Positions 19,306 to 30,143 of a stretch of 64,000 bases of DNA are shown here, piece by piece (position 1 is the first letter of the stretch; every line of letters starts with the position of its first letter). Origin of the DNA: Ureibacillus endophyticus. GTDB lineage: Bacteria > Bacillota > Bacilli > Bacillales_A > Planococcaceae. The DNA lies in contig NZ_RBZN01000014.1 of the NCBI RefSeq assembly GCF_003628435.1, forward strand, positions 1 to 64,000, read 5' to 3'. The position numbers and the translations under genes are program-made. Below the pieces are notes generated by a model, which was given only the letters and a program-made list of their open reading frames with translations, did no database searches and had not been told where the DNA came from.

Positions 19306-19809
19306 ATGAGCGTTAGTGCAATTGAAACTAAAAAAGTTCAAGTACAAGAAATCGCTGAGAAATTCCAATCTGCTGCTTCTGTAGTAGTTGTGGATTACCG
19401 TGGTTTAACTGTTGCTCAAGTTACAGAACTTCGTAAACAACTACGTGAAGCTGGTGTTGAGTTCAAAGTATACAAAAACACTTTAACTCGCCGTGCTGCA
19501 GAAATTGCTGGCGTAGAAGGAATTAACGAATTCTTAACTGGTCCAAATGCTGTTGCGTTCTCAAAAGAAGACGTAGTAGCTCCAGCGAAAGTTATCAACG
19601 AGTTCGCTAAAAAGAACGAAGCGCTTGAAATTAAAGCTGGTATCATTGAAGGTAACGTATCTTCTGCTAATGATGTTAAAGCACTTGCAGAACTTCCATC
19701 ACGCGAAGGTTTACTATCAATGCTTTTATCAGTACTTCAAGCTCCAGTGCGCAACTTCGCACTTGCAACAAAAGCTGTTGCAGAACAAAAAGAAGAACAA
19801 GGTGCGTAA
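19306..19809 (+). CDS. rplJ: Ribosomal protein L10
   Basis: 167 residues from ATG 19306, which follows AGGAGGTG; the in-frame ATG at 19246 lies in the terminator stem region and is rejected. Globular rRNA-binding domain (AKIA-like [20 protein letters not shown]) and a C-terminal helix that anchors L7/L12 dimers. Autoregulated through the L10 leader. Confidence 0.97.
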   Translation: MSVSAIETKKVQVQEIAEKFQSAASVVVVDYRGLTVAQVTELRKQLREAGVEFKVYKNTLTRRAAEIAGVEGINEFLTGPNAVAFSKEDVVAPAKVINEFAKKNEALEIKAGIIEGNVSSANDVKALAELPSREGLLSMLLSVLQAPVRNFALATKAVAEQKEEQGA

Positions 19810-19886
19810 TTACAAGCCTGACTTCAAAACACAAATTGGCCGTATAGCCTAAAATAAAACTAACATCCATATAGGAGGAAAATAAA

Positions 19887-20249
19887 ATGAACAAAGAGCA
19901 AATCTTAGAAGCTATCAAAGCTATGACAGTTCTTGAATTAAACGATTTAGTAAAAGCAATCGAAGAAGAGTTTGGTGTAACAGCTGCTGCTCCTGTAGCA
20001 GTAGTAGGTGGCGCTGGTGCAGCTGCTGCTGAAGAAAAAACTGAATTTGACGTAGTACTAGCATCTGCTGGTGACCAAAAAATCAAAGTTATCAAAGTAG
20101 TACGTGAACTTACTGGTCTTGGCTTAAAAGAAGCTAAAGAAGTAGTAGACAACGCTCCAAAACCACTTAAAGAAGGCGTTTCTAAAGAAGAAGCAGAAGA
20201 AATTAAAGCTAAACTTGAAGAAGTTGGCGCTTCAGTAGAAGTTAAATAA
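19887..20249 (+). CDS. rplL: Ribosomal protein L7/L12
   Basis: 120 residues: N-terminal dimer domain, alanine/glycine-rich hinge (about 38-50) and the C-terminal factor-binding domain with [20 protein letters not shown]. Recruits translational GTPases. Follows rplJ and is closed by a terminator. Confidence 0.97.
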   Translation: MNKEQILEAIKAMTVLELNDLVKAIEEEFGVTAAAPVAVVGGAGAAAAEEKTEFDVVLASAGDQKIKVIKVVRELTGLGLKEAKEVVDNAPKPLKEGVSKEEAEEIKAKLEEVGASVEVK

Positions 20250-20277
20250 TTTCTTTCTTACCTTATTTTCAATAAAT

Positions 20278-20314
20278 AAAGAAAGCTCGTCTATTTTGAC
20301 GGGCTTTCTTCATT
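20278..20314 (+). terminator. Terminator after rplL
   Basis: GAAAGCTCGTC / GACGGGCTTTC (one G-U) with loop TATTTT and T-rich tail. Partial read-through to the next gene is possible. Confidence 0.85.
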
Positions 20315-20334
20315 TCTTTGAGGAGGGCACGTAG

Positions 20335-20937
20335 ATGTCTGAACATTATTATTCAAAGAAGCCTCAAACTGAAAGTAAACCACGCCAATGGAAATTTACA
20401 TTACGAGGGTATTCGTTTTTATTTGAAACGGATACAGGAGTGTTTAGTAAAAGCGAAGTAGATTTTGGATCCCGTGTGTTAATAGAAACTTTTGAGTTGC
20501 CTGATTTAAATGGTGCAATACTGGATGTTGGTTGCGGATATGGACCAATTGGTTTATCAATTGCTAAAGACAACCCAGAACGTACTGTTTATATGATGGA
20601 TATTAATGAGCGTGCAGTTTCATTAGCGAAAAAGAATGCTCAATTAAACGGAATTCAAAATGTACGAATTTTTGAAAGTGATGGGTTAGCTGAAGTAGAG
20701 AATGATTTACAAGTCGCTGCAATTTTAACAAATCCGCCAATCCGAGCAGGAAAAGATACTGTTTTTAAGATTTATGATGGTGCTTATGAGAAATTAGCAC
20801 AAGGTGGAGAATTGTGGGTTGTAATTCAAAAGAAACAAGGGGCGCCATCATCGGTAGTTCATTTAGAAGAAAAATTTGCAGAAGTTGAAGTAGTTGAGAA
20901 GAAAAAGGGATATTGGATTATACGTGCCAAAAAATAA
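20335..20937 (+). CDS. RsmC/YbxB-like class I SAM methyltransferase
   Basis: 200 residues. SAM-binding motif I ILDVGCGYGPIG (about 62-73) and the amino-methyltransferase motif TNPPIRAG (about 128-135). The family methylates rRNA guanines (RsmC acts on 16S G1207 in E. coli); B. subtilis ybxB holds this same place between rplL and rpoB. Substrate here is inferred. Ribosome site GAGGAGGGC. Confidence 0.88.
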   Translation: MSEHYYSKKPQTESKPRQWKFTLRGYSFLFETDTGVFSKSEVDFGSRVLIETFELPDLNGAILDVGCGYGPIGLSIAKDNPERTVYMMDINERAVSLAKKNAQLNGIQNVRIFESDGLAEVENDLQVAAILTNPPIRAGKDTVFKIYDGAYEKLAQGGELWVVIQKKQGAPSSVVHLEEKFAEVEVVEKKKGYWIIRAKK

Positions 20938-20958
20938 TGGAATGTATAAATTATTGAC

Positions 20959-20987
20959 TTGACAAATCGGCTATGATAACATAATAA
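20959..20987 (+). promoter_or_regulatory. Promoter of rpoB-rpoC and leader
   Basis: TTGACA (20959-20964) and TAATAA (20982-20987), spacer 17. The leader of about 190 bases down to 21186 contains paired segments (GTATGCAACGCC / GGGTATAC, about 21025-21053) but no terminator. Confidence 0.6.
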
Positions 20988-21186
20988 AATGCAAAAATAT
21001 TATTTTGTGGGAGTTTGCCCTTTTGTATGCAACGCCATTTCAGTGGGTATACTTGCCATGAATAAGTTAAGTTTAACCGAAAATGACGTCTAAGAAAAGA
21101 CTCGTTTTCTTTTTGTCTTTCGAAATCATACACTATTTAGTTGGTTTTGCAAAGACCTATAATCGCTTTAATGAGGGGTGAATGAG

Positions 21187-24100
21187 TTGGTAGGTCAACT
21201 AGTTCAGTACGGACAACACCGCCAGCGTAGAAGCTTTGCGCGTATTAAAGAGGTGCTGGAGCTTCCGAATTTAATTGAAATTCAGACAGCATCTTACGAG
21301 TGGTTCCTTGAAGAAGGATTGAGAGAGATGTTCCGTGACATTTCTCCAATCGAAGATTTTACAGGTAATCTATCTCTTGAATTCATCGATTATACATTAG
21401 GTGAGCCTAAATATGATGTCGATGAATGTAAAGAACGTGACGTTACTTATGCTGCACCATTACGTGTAAAAGTACGTCTTCATAACAAAGAAACAGACGA
21501 AGTAAAAGAACAAGATGTCTTCATGGGTGATTTCCCATTGATGACAGAAACAGGTACGTTCGTAATCAATGGTGCCGAACGCGTTATCGTTTCGCAATTA
21601 GTTCGTTCACCGAGCGTTTACTTCCATGATAAAACAGATAAAAACGGTAAAAAAGGCTTTGGTGCAACAGTAATTCCAAACCGTGGTGCTTGGTTAGAGT
21701 ACGAAACAGATGCGAAAGATGTCGTTTATGTACGTATTGACCGCACACGTAAATTACCTGTAACAGTACTTTTACGTGCATTAGGTTTCGGTTCAGATGC
21801 AGAAATTATCGATATTCTTGGTGATAACGAGTACTTACGTAATACCCTTGAAAAAGATAATACTGACAGCACTGAAAAAGCATTATTAGAAATCTACGAA
21901 CGTCTACGTCCAGGTGAACCACCTACAGTAGAAAGTGCTAAGAGCTTATTATATTCACGTTTCTTCGATGCTAAACGTTATGATTTAGCAAACGTTGGAC
22001 GTTACAAAATGAATAAAAAGCTTCATATTAAAAATCGTTTATTTAACCAAACGATTGCAGAGACACTTGTTGATCCTGAAACTGGAGAAATTGTAGTTGA
22101 GAAAGGTACAACGTTAGATCGTCGTACATTAGACCGTATCATTCCTTATTTAGAGAATGGCATCGGATTCCGTACTTTATCTCAAGTAGGTGGAGTATTA
22201 GAAGATGATGTAACGATTCAATCAATTAAAATTTATGCTCCAAATGATGAAGCGCAAAAAGAAATCAACGTAATTTCAAACGCTTATATTGATGAAGAAG
22301 TGAAAAATATTACTCCTGCTGATGTAATTGCTTCAATGTCATACTTCTTCAACTTATTATATGGCGTAGGAAATACGGATGATATTGACCATTTAGGAAA
22401 TCGTCGCTTACGTTCTGTTGGGGAATTATTACAAAACCAATTCCGTATTGGTTTATCTCGTATGGAACGTGTAGTTCGTGAACGTATGTCTATTAACGAC
22501 ACAGCTTCAATCGTTCCTCAACAATTAATTAACATCCGACCTGTAATTGCATCAATTAAAGAGTTCTTTGGTAGCTCTCAATTATCGCAATTCATGGACC
22601 AAACAAACCCATTAGCAGAATTAACGCATAAACGCCGACTTTCTGCATTAGGGCCTGGTGGTTTAACTCGTGAACGTGCTGGTATGGAAGTACGTGACGT
22701 TCACTACTCTCACTATGGTCGTATGTGTCCAATCGAGACTCCTGAGGGTCCAAACATCGGTTTAATTAACTCGTTATCATCTTATGCAAAAGTAAACAAA
22801 TTTGGTTTCATTGAAACGCCTTATCGTAAGGTAGACCCTGAAACAGGTCGTGTAACTGATCAAATTGATTACTTAACTGCTGACGAAGAGGATAACTACA
22901 TTGTTGCACAAGCAAACTCACCATTAAATCCTGATGGTACGTTTGCGAACGAAGAAGTATTAGGTCGTTTCCGTGGTGACAACACTGTTTTCAAAAGAGA
23001 ACGTGTGGACTACATGGACGTATCACCTAAGCAAGTAGTATCTGCCGCTACTGCATGTATTCCATTCTTAGAAAACGATGACTCTAACCGTGCCCTAATG
23101 GGAGCGAACATGCAACGTCAAGCGGTTCCTTTATTAAACCCTGAAGCACCATTCGTTGGTACTGGTATGGAACACGTAGATGCACGTGATTCAGGTGCTG
23201 CTGTAGTTAATAAACATCACGGTATTGTTGAACATGTTGAAGCTCGTTCTATTCATGTTCGTCGTATCGAAGAGATTGATGGTAAAGAAGTAAAAGGTGA
23301 ATTAGTGAAATACAAACTTCAAAAATTCACTCGTTCAAACCACGGTACTTCAATCAACCAACGTCCAATCGTTAAAGTTGGCGATCGCGTAAAACCAAAA
23401 GACATTTTAGCTGATGGTCCTTCAATGGAAAAAGGCGAACTTGCTTTAGGTCGTAACGTATTAGTTGCCTTCATGACTTGGGAAGGTTTCAACTATGAAG
23501 ATGCCGTTATTATGAACGAACGTCTTGTAAAAGATGATGTTTATACTTCAGTTCATATTGAAGAATATGAATCAGAATCTCGTGATACAAAACTAGGGCC
23601 TGAAGAAATCACTCGCGACATTCCAAACGTTGGGGAAGATGCTCTTCGTAACCTAGATGATCGCGGTATTATCCGTATCGGTGCTGAAGTGCGTGATGGC
23701 GATATTTTAGTAGGTAAAGTAACTCCTAAAGGGGTAACTGAACTTACTGCTGAAGAACGCTTATTACATGCAATCTTCGGTGAAAAAGCTCGTGAAGTTC
23801 GTGATACTTCGTTACGTGTACCTCATGGAGCTGGCGGTATCGTTCTTGATGTTAAAGTATTCAATCGTGAAGATGGCGATGAATTACCACCAGGTGTTAA
23901 CCAATTAGTTCGTGTTTATATTGTTCAAAAACGTAAAATCCGCGTTGGGGACAAAATGGCCGGACGTCACGGTAACAAAGGGGTAATCTCACGTATTTTA
24001 CCTGAAGAAGATATGCCATTTATGCCAGACGGAACACCTGTAGACATCATGTTAAACCCACTAGGCGTACCATCTCGTATGAATATCGGACAAGTATTAG

Positions 24101-24735
24101 AGCTTCATTTAGGTATGGCAGCTCGATATTTAGGTGTTCATATGGCTACACCAGTATTTGATGGTGCGAACGAAGAAGATGTTTGGGAAACGATGGAAGA
24201 AGCGGGTATGAACCGTGATGGTAAAACAATTCTTTATGATGGTCGCTCTGGTGAACCATTCGACAACCGTGTTTCTGTAGGTGTCATGTACATGATTAAA
24301 CTTGCTCACATGGTTGACGATAAACTTCATGCTCGTTCAACTGGACCATACTCATTAGTTACGCAACAACCACTTGGAGGTAAAGCTCAATTTGGTGGTC
24401 AACGTTTCGGTGAGATGGAGGTTTGGGCACTTGAGGCATATGGTGCCGCTTATACATTACAAGAAATTTTAACAATTAAATCTGACGATGTTGTTGGACG
24501 TGTTAAAACGTATGAAGCAATTGTTAAAGGTGAAAGTGTACCAGAACCAGGTGTTCCTGAGTCATTCAAAGTATTAATTAAGGAACTTCAATCTCTAGGT
24601 TTAGATGTGAAGATGCTTACAATCAATGATGAAGAAGTCGAACTTCGTGATCTTGATGATGAAGATGAACTTCAACCAACTGATGCATTAAATATTTTAC
24701 CTAAAGAAGAAGACGCTGTAGAAACGGCTGAATAA
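21187..24735 (+). CDS. rpoB: RNA polymerase beta subunit
   Basis: 1182 residues from TTG 21187, chosen because GAGGGGTG (21174-21181) is spaced five bases before it and B. subtilis RpoB also begins at this point (M-x-GQLVQYG); GTG 21178 is the alternative. The rifampicin cluster [20 protein letters not shown] is unmutated, and the [13 protein letters not shown] active-site segment is present. The acidic C-terminal tail is shorter than in B. subtilis. Confidence 0.97.
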   Translation: MVGQLVQYGQHRQRRSFARIKEVLELPNLIEIQTASYEWFLEEGLREMFRDISPIEDFTGNLSLEFIDYTLGEPKYDVDECKERDVTYAAPLRVKVRLHNKETDEVKEQDVFMGDFPLMTETGTFVINGAERVIVSQLVRSPSVYFHDKTDKNGKKGFGATVIPNRGAWLEYETDAKDVVYVRIDRTRKLPVTVLLRALGFGSDAEIIDILGDNEYLRNTLEKDNTDSTEKALLEIYERLRPGEPPTVESAKSLLYSRFFDAKRYDLANVGRYKMNKKLHIKNRLFNQTIAETLVDPETGEIVVEKGTTLDRRTLDRIIPYLENGIGFRTLSQVGGVLEDDVTIQSIKIYAPNDEAQKEINVISNAYIDEEVKNITPADVIASMSYFFNLLYGVGNTDDIDHLGNRRLRSVGELLQNQFRIGLSRMERVVRERMSINDTASIVPQQLINIRPVIASIKEFFGSSQLSQFMDQTNPLAELTHKRRLSALGPGGLTRERAGMEVRDVHYSHYGRMCPIETPEGPNIGLINSLSSYAKVNKFGFIETPYRKVDPETGRVTDQIDYLTADEEDNYIVAQANSPLNPDGTFANEEVLGRFRGDNTVFKRERVDYMDVSPKQVVSAATACIPFLENDDSNRALMGANMQRQAVPLLNPEAPFVGTGMEHVDARDSGAAVVNKHHGIVEHVEARSIHVRRIEEIDGKEVKGELVKYKLQKFTRSNHGTSINQRPIVKVGDRVKPKDILADGPSMEKGELALGRNVLVAFMTWEGFNYEDAVIMNERLVKDDVYTSVHIEEYESESRDTKLGPEEITRDIPNVGEDALRNLDDRGIIRIGAEVRDGDILVGKVTPKGVTELTAEERLLHAIFGEKAREVRDTSLRVPHGAGGIVLDVKVFNREDGDELPPGVNQLVRVYIVQKRKIRVGDKMAGRHGNKGVISRILPEEDMPFMPDGTPVDIMLNPLGVPSRMNIGQVLELHLGMAARYLGVHMATPVFDGANEEDVWETMEEAGMNRDGKTILYDGRSGEPFDNRVSVGVMYMIKLAHMVDDKLHARSTGPYSLVTQQPLGGKAQFGGQRFGEMEVWALEAYGAAYTLQEILTIKSDDVVGRVKTYEAIVKGESVPEPGVPESFKVLIKELQSLGLDVKMLTINDEEVELRDLDDEDELQPTDALNILPKEEDAVETAE

Positions 24736-24745
24736 TCGGTTAGTA

Positions 24746-24776
24746 GGGCAGGAGTAATATACTGCCTGCCCTTTTT
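24746..24776 (+). terminator. Terminator-like hairpin between rpoB and rpoC
   Basis: Perfect 7-bp stem GGGCAGG / CCTGCCC with a 12-base loop and five T. It lies inside the rpoBC unit, so it must be leaky or act in differential expression. Confidence 0.7.
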
Positions 24777-24845
24777 AAATAAAACAATTAATTGTTGAGC
24801 TTCGGAAAGTCGTTAAAGGACTTATACTAAAGGGAGGTAGGCTCC

Positions 24846-27800
24846 TTGATAGACGTTAATGAATTTGAATATATGAAAATTGGTTTAGCTTCACCAGATA
24901 AAATTCGTTCTTGGTCATATGGAGAAGTAAAAAAACCTGAAACAATTAACTATCGTACATTAAAACCAGAAAAAGATGGTTTGTTCTGTGAACGTATCTT
25001 TGGACCAACAAAAGACTGGGAATGTCACTGCGGTAAATACAAACGTGTTCGTTATAAAGGCGTAGTTTGTGACCGTTGTGGCGTTGAGGTAACACGCGCA
25101 AAAGTTCGTCGTGAACGTATGGGCCATATTGAACTAGCTGCTCCTGTATCACATATTTGGTACTTCAAAGGTATTCCTAGTCGTATGGGATTAATCCTTG
25201 ATATGTCTCCACGTGCTTTAGAAGAAGTAATTTACTTTGCATCTTATGTTGTAATCGACGCTGGTGAATCTTCACTAGAAAAGAAACAATTACTTTCTGA
25301 AAAAGAATATCGTGCATACCGTGAAAAATTCGGAAATGGCTTCGAAGCATCAATGGGTGCAGAAGCAATTAAAAAACTTCTAGAACAAATTGATTTAGAA
25401 GAAGAAACAGTTGCTTTAAAAGAAGAGCTTAAAACTGCACAAGGTCAACGCCGTACACGTGCAATTAAGCGATTAGAAGTAATTGAATCATTCCGTAACT
25501 CTGGAAACAAACCAGAATGGATGATTTTAGATGTACTACCTGTAATTCCACCAGAGCTTCGTCCAATGGTGCAATTAGATGGTGGACGTTTTGCAACTTC
25601 TGACTTAAACGATTTATATCGTCGTGTTATTAACCGTAATAACCGTTTAAAACGTTTACTAGACCTTGGTGCACCAAGCATCATCGTACAAAACGAAAAA
25701 CGTATGTTACAAGAAGCAGTTGACGCACTAATCGACAATGGTCGTCGTGGTCGTCCTGTTACTGGTCCTGGTAACCGTCCATTAAAATCGTTATCACATA
25801 TGTTAAAAGGGAAACAAGGTCGTTTCCGTCAAAACTTACTTGGTAAACGTGTAGACTACTCTGGTCGTTCGGTTATCGTAGTAGGTCCAAACTTAAAAAT
25901 GTATCAATGTGGTCTTCCAAAAGAAATGGCAATTGAGTTATTCAAACCATTTGTAATGAAAGAACTAGTTGAGCGTGGCTTAGCACACAACATTAAATCT
26001 GCAAAACGTAAAATTGAACGTTTACACAATGAGGTTTGGGACGTATTAGAGGATGTAATTCGTGAGCACCCAGTTTTACTAAACCGTGCACCGACATTAC
26101 ACCGTCTTGGTATCCAAGCTTTCGAACCAACATTAGTAGAAGGTCGTGCGATTCGTCTACACCCACTTGTATGTACAGCTTATAACGCTGACTTCGATGG
26201 TGACCAAATGGCGGTCCATGTTCCATTATCTGCTGAAGCACAAGCGGAAGCTCGTCTACTTATGTTAGCGGCACAAAATATCCTTAACCCGAAAGATGGT
26301 AAACCAGTAGTTACACCATCTCAAGATATGGTTTTAGGAAACTATTATCTAACTTTAGAACGTGCGGGTGCCCGTGGTGAAGGTTCTATCTTCTACGGAC
26401 CAAATGAAGTATTAATTGCATATCAAAACGGGAAAGTGCATTTACACACTCGTATTGCAATTAAAGCAAGTTCATTAAATAACCCAACGTTTACTGAAGA
26501 ACAAAATAATAAGTTCTTATTAACTACAGTAGGTAAGGTAATTTTCAATGAAATTTTACCAGAATCATTCCCATTCATTAATGAACCTACTTCAACAAAC
26601 TTAGAAAAAGAAACACCAGAAAAATATTTCGCATCGTTAACAATCGATGAAGAAACATTACAAGAACTAGAACAATTAGATGAATATAAAAACGCGGATG
26701 AAAGCGAAAAAATTGAGTTACAACGTCAAGCAGTGTTAAGAAAACACTTTGAAAACGTAAAACCAATTAGCCCATTCCGTAAAAAATTCTTAGGTCAAAT
26801 CATCGCAGAAGTATTCAAACGATTCCACATTACTGAAACTTCAAAAATGCTTGACCGAATGAAAGATCTAGGTTTCAAATACTCTACAAAAGCTGGTATT
26901 ACAGTAGCGATTTCTGACATCGTGGTATTACCTGAGAAAACTGAAATTCTAGAAGAAGCACAGAAAAAAGTAGATAAAGTAATGGTTCAATTCCGCCGTG
27001 GTTTAATTACGGAAGAAGAACGTTATGACCGTGTAATTTCAAGCTGGTCTGCGGCAAAAGATGAAATTCAAGGTAAACTGATGGACTCTCTACCAGATAC
27101 AAACCCAATCTTCATGATGAGTGACTCTGGTGCCCGTGGTAACGCATCAAACTTTACTCAGTTAGCAGGTATGCGTGGGTTAATGGCCAACCCAGCTGGT
27201 CGTATTATCGAACTTCCAATTAAATCTTCCTTCCGTGAAGGTTTAACGGTATTAGAGTACTTCATCTCTACTCACGGTGCTCGTAAAGGTTTAGCTGATA
27301 CAGCCTTAAAAACTGCCGACTCTGGTTACTTAACACGTCGTTTAGTAGACGTTGCACAAGATGTTATTGTACGTGAAGACGATTGTGGAACAGATCGTGG
27401 TTTAACTATTGGTGCTTTAATGGAAGGAACAGAAGTTATCGAAACTCTAGAAGAGCGTATTGTTGGTCGTCATACGAAGAAAACAATTCGTCATCCAGAG
27501 ACTGGTGAAGTAATTCTTAACCGTGATGACTTAATCACTCAAGATGCTGCACGTGTAATCGAAAATGCAGGCATCACTGAAGTGACGATTCGTTCTGCCT
27601 TCACATGTAATACAAAACATGGTGTATGTAAAAAATGTTATGGTATTAACTTAGCAACAGGTGAAGAGGTTGAAGTAGGGGAAGCTGTTGGTATTATTGC
27701 TGCACAATCTATCGGTGAACCAGGAACGCAATTAACAATGCGTACGTTCCATACTGGTGGGGTTGCTGGTAACGATATTACACAAGGTCTTCCACGTATC

Positions 27801-28535
27801 CAAGAGATTTTCGAAGCGCGTAATCCAAAAGGGCAAGCGGTTATCTCTGAAATTTCAGGGGTAGTTTCTGAAATAGAGGAAATTCGAGAAGGATTAAAAG
27901 AATTAACGATTCAAGGTGAAATTGAAACACGTAAGTACCAAGCGCCATACAATGCACGCTTAAAAGTACAATTAGGTGATACGATTAAACCTGGTCAAAT
28001 TCTAACTGAAGGTTCTATCGATCCAAAACAATTATTGAAAGTAAAAGACGTAGCTACTGTTCAAGAGTACTTATTAAAAGAAGTACAAAAAGTATACCGT
28101 ATGCAAGGGGTAGAAATTGGCGATAAACATATCGAAGTAATGGTACGCCAAATGTTACGTAAAGTACGTGTAATTGAAGCAGGTGATACTGAGTTATTAC
28201 CAGGTTCATTACTTGATATCCATCAATTTACAGAAGCGAACAAAGAAGCAATTGTTAATGGGAAAATCCCTGCAACTTGTCGCCCTGTTATCCTTGGTAT
28301 TACAAAAGCTTCTCTTGAAACTGAATCGTTCTTATCTGCTGCATCATTCCAAGAAACAACTCGTGTGTTAACGGATGCCGCTATTAAAGGTAAACGCGAT
28401 GAGCTATTAGGTCTGAAAGAGAACGTAATTATCGGTAAACTAGTTCCTGCTGGTACTGGTATGCAACGTTATCGTCAAATTCAAATTGAAGAAGACCCAA
28501 TGGATCTAAGTGAAGATTTTGCTTCAGTAGAATAA
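24846..28535 (+). CDS. rpoC: RNA polymerase beta-prime subunit
   Basis: 1229 residues from TTG 24846 (GGGAGGTAGG upstream). Zinc site [20 protein letters not shown] near residue 60, catalytic NADFDGD (Mg-binding, about 450), bridge and trigger-helix region, and a second zinc site [11 protein letters not shown]. About 30 residues longer than B. subtilis RpoC, owing mainly to an acidic and charged insert near residues 600-640. Confidence 0.97.
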   Translation: MIDVNEFEYMKIGLASPDKIRSWSYGEVKKPETINYRTLKPEKDGLFCERIFGPTKDWECHCGKYKRVRYKGVVCDRCGVEVTRAKVRRERMGHIELAAPVSHIWYFKGIPSRMGLILDMSPRALEEVIYFASYVVIDAGESSLEKKQLLSEKEYRAYREKFGNGFEASMGAEAIKKLLEQIDLEEETVALKEELKTAQGQRRTRAIKRLEVIESFRNSGNKPEWMILDVLPVIPPELRPMVQLDGGRFATSDLNDLYRRVINRNNRLKRLLDLGAPSIIVQNEKRMLQEAVDALIDNGRRGRPVTGPGNRPLKSLSHMLKGKQGRFRQNLLGKRVDYSGRSVIVVGPNLKMYQCGLPKEMAIELFKPFVMKELVERGLAHNIKSAKRKIERLHNEVWDVLEDVIREHPVLLNRAPTLHRLGIQAFEPTLVEGRAIRLHPLVCTAYNADFDGDQMAVHVPLSAEAQAEARLLMLAAQNILNPKDGKPVVTPSQDMVLGNYYLTLERAGARGEGSIFYGPNEVLIAYQNGKVHLHTRIAIKASSLNNPTFTEEQNNKFLLTTVGKVIFNEILPESFPFINEPTSTNLEKETPEKYFASLTIDEETLQELEQLDEYKNADESEKIELQRQAVLRKHFENVKPISPFRKKFLGQIIAEVFKRFHITETSKMLDRMKDLGFKYSTKAGITVAISDIVVLPEKTEILEEAQKKVDKVMVQFRRGLITEEERYDRVISSWSAAKDEIQGKLMDSLPDTNPIFMMSDSGARGNASNFTQLAGMRGLMANPAGRIIELPIKSSFREGLTVLEYFISTHGARKGLADTALKTADSGYLTRRLVDVAQDVIVREDDCGTDRGLTIGALMEGTEVIETLEERIVGRHTKKTIRHPETGEVILNRDDLITQDAARVIENAGITEVTIRSAFTCNTKHGVCKKCYGINLATGEEVEVGEAVGIIAAQSIGEPGTQLTMRTFHTGGVAGNDITQGLPRIQEIFEARNPKGQAVISEISGVVSEIEEIREGLKELTIQGEIETRKYQAPYNARLKVQLGDTIKPGQILTEGSIDPKQLLKVKDVATVQEYLLKEVQKVYRMQGVEIGDKHIEVMVRQMLRKVRVIEAGDTELLPGSLLDIHQFTEANKEAIVNGKIPATCRPVILGITKASLETESFLSAASFQETTRVLTDAAIKGKRDELLGLKENVIIGKLVPAGTGMQRYRQIQIEEDPMDLSEDFASVE

Positions 28536-28594
28536 ACAATTAATAATTTTCTCGGGAGATTTTTAAATCTCTCGAGGAAATTCATAAAAAATAT

Positions 28595-28623
28595 TTGACA
28601 GTTTAAATTGATAGTGTTAATAT
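28595..28623 (+). promoter_or_regulatory. Promoter of rplGB-rpsL-rpsG operon
   Basis: TTGACA (28595-28600) and TAATAT (28618-28623), spacer 17, downstream of an inverted repeat (about 28550-28582) after rpoC. Confidence 0.7.
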
Positions 28624-28668
28624 ACTTAAGGTTGATAGTTAACTGTCTGTACTTCGGAGGATATGAAA

Positions 28669-28920
28669 ATGTCTTATGATAAAGTTAAACAGGCTAGTAA
28701 AACAATCATAGGTACAAAGCAAGCAGTGAAAGCAATTCGTGCTGGTCAAGTGAAAGAGCTTTTTGTTGCACTTGATGCAGACAATTGGGTAACCGATCCA
28801 GTGATTGTTCTTGCAAAAGAAGTCGGCGTACCAGTGAGTCTCGTTGAGTCTAAAAAAGAACTTGGCAAAGCTTGTGGTATTCATGTTGGTGCTGCGATTG
28901 TTGCAATCGCTGCAAGTTAG
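28669..28920 (+). CDS. rplGB: L7Ae-family K-turn-binding protein (YbxF/RplGB)
   Basis: 83 residues from ATG 28669, eight bases after GGAGG; the ATG at 28663 is too close to it. L7Ae/L30e/S12e fold with [11 protein letters not shown] and [16 protein letters not shown]. subtilis YbxF binds K-turn RNA. First gene of the str operon, as in Bacillus. Confidence 0.93.
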   Translation: MSYDKVKQASKTIIGTKQAVKAIRAGQVKELFVALDADNWVTDPVIVLAKEVGVPVSLVESKKELGKACGIHVGAAIVAIAAS

Positions 28921-29018
28921 TTTTTGTGTGGTAAACACAAAGACTTTGTTTTTACCCTAAAAATGAACCACCTGGATGTGTGGTATTAACAAGGAATAAA
29001 TGAAGGGAGGAAAAACCG

Positions 29019-29438
29019 ATGCCTACAATTAACCAATTGGTACGTAAGCCTCGTAAATCCAAAGTAACGAAATCAAATTCACCTGCGTTAAACAAGGGAT
29101 ATAACAGCTTTAAAAAATCTTTAACAAATGTTAATTCCCCACAAAAACGTGGAGTTTGTACTCGTGTAGGTACAATGACACCTAAGAAACCAAACTCAGC
29201 GTTACGTAAATACGCTCGTGTACGCTTAACTAACCAAATCGAAGTTACAGCTTACATTCCTGGTGAAGGTCACAACTTACAAGAACACAGCGTAGTATTA
29301 ATCCGCGGTGGACGTGTAAAAGACTTACCAGGGGTACGTTACCATATCGTACGTGGTGCTCTTGATACTGCTGGTGTAAACGGCCGTATGCAATCACGTT
29401 CTTTATACGGTACAAAACGTCCTAAAGAGAAAAAATAA
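29019..29438 (+). CDS. rpsL: Ribosomal protein S12
   Basis: 139 residues. The decoding-centre loop [11 protein letters not shown] (54-64) has the wild-type lysines expected of a streptomycin-sensitive protein, and [13 protein letters not shown] is intact. Ribosome site GGGAGGAAAA. The 98-base gap from rplGB has two small mutually overlapping hairpins. Confidence 0.97.
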   Translation: MPTINQLVRKPRKSKVTKSNSPALNKGYNSFKKSLTNVNSPQKRGVCTRVGTMTPKKPNSALRKYARVRLTNQIEVTAYIPGEGHNLQEHSVVLIRGGRVKDLPGVRYHIVRGALDTAGVNGRMQSRSLYGTKRPKEKK

Positions 29439-29580
29439 TTAAAAGCAAGAAGCTATAGAACAATCAAAGAATTTTGAGTGGAGATCTTAATGCGCGCAAC
29501 CATTCAAAAAGAATTGAAACATTCATTTAGCAACTTAGTACTACTTAAAATGGTTAATATTTCTGAAAGGAGGAAAACAC

Positions 29581-30051
29581 ATGCCTCGTAAAGGTCCTGT
29601 TTCCAAACGTGACGTGTTACCAGATCCAATTTATAATTCAAAACTAGTAACTCGTTTAATCAATAAAATGATGATTGATGGTAAAAGAGGTACTTCTGAA
29701 AAGATTTTATACGGTGCGTTCGAATTAGTTAAAGAACGTTCTGGTAAAGAACCTTTAGAAGTATTCGAAGCTGCATTAAATAATGTAATGCCTGTTCTTG
29801 AAGTACGCGCTCGTCGTGTTGGTGGTTCTAACTACCAAGTACCGGTTGAAGTTCGTCCAGAACGTCGTATTACTTTAGGTCTTCGTTATTTAGTTAATTA
29901 TTCTCGTCTTCGTGGTGAAAAAACTATGGAAGAGCGTTTAGCTAACGAAATCCTAGATGCTTCTAACAATACAGGTGCTTCAGTTAAGAAACGTGAAGAT
30001 ATGCACAAAATGGCCGAAGCAAACAAAGCATTTGCACACTATCGTTGGTAA
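29581..30051 (+). CDS. rpsG: Ribosomal protein S7
   Basis: 156 residues, full length; 16S rRNA 3'-domain assembly protein, beginning [16 protein letters not shown] and ending AFAHYRW. AAAGGAGGAAAAC precedes the ATG. The 142-base gap from rpsL contains a small possible frame (see rejected items). Confidence 0.97.
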   Translation: MPRKGPVSKRDVLPDPIYNSKLVTRLINKMMIDGKRGTSEKILYGAFELVKERSGKEPLEVFEAALNNVMPVLEVRARRVGGSNYQVPVEVRPERRITLGLRYLVNYSRLRGEKTMEERLANEILDASNNTGASVKKREDMHKMAEANKAFAHYRW

Positions 30052-30093
30052 TTTAAACTACGTGCTAGCGGCAAGCTAGTACGTAGGTTTAAA
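30052..30093 (+). other. Long intercistronic hairpin between rpsG and fusA
   Basis: Starting right after the rpsG stop: TTTAAACTACGTGCTAGC / GCTAGTACGTAGGTTTAAA with a GGCAA-type loop, 16 or more pairs with small bulges. No T tract follows, so RNA stability or processing is likelier than termination. Confidence 0.55.
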
Positions 30094-30143
30094 TATATAT
30101 TTCAACACTAGTCTATACCCAATATGGAAGGAGAAAATTTCCT

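Noticed and set aside
19676-20152. - strand open frame opposite rplJ-rplL
   Set aside because: Antisense shadow of alanine-rich rplL codons; no start signal or homologue.
29490-29591. 33-residue frame starting MRATIQKELKHSF between rpsL and rpsG, with GGAG upstream
   Set aside because: It runs through the rpsG ribosome site and start and has no recognisable homologue. A leader peptide is possible but unsupported.
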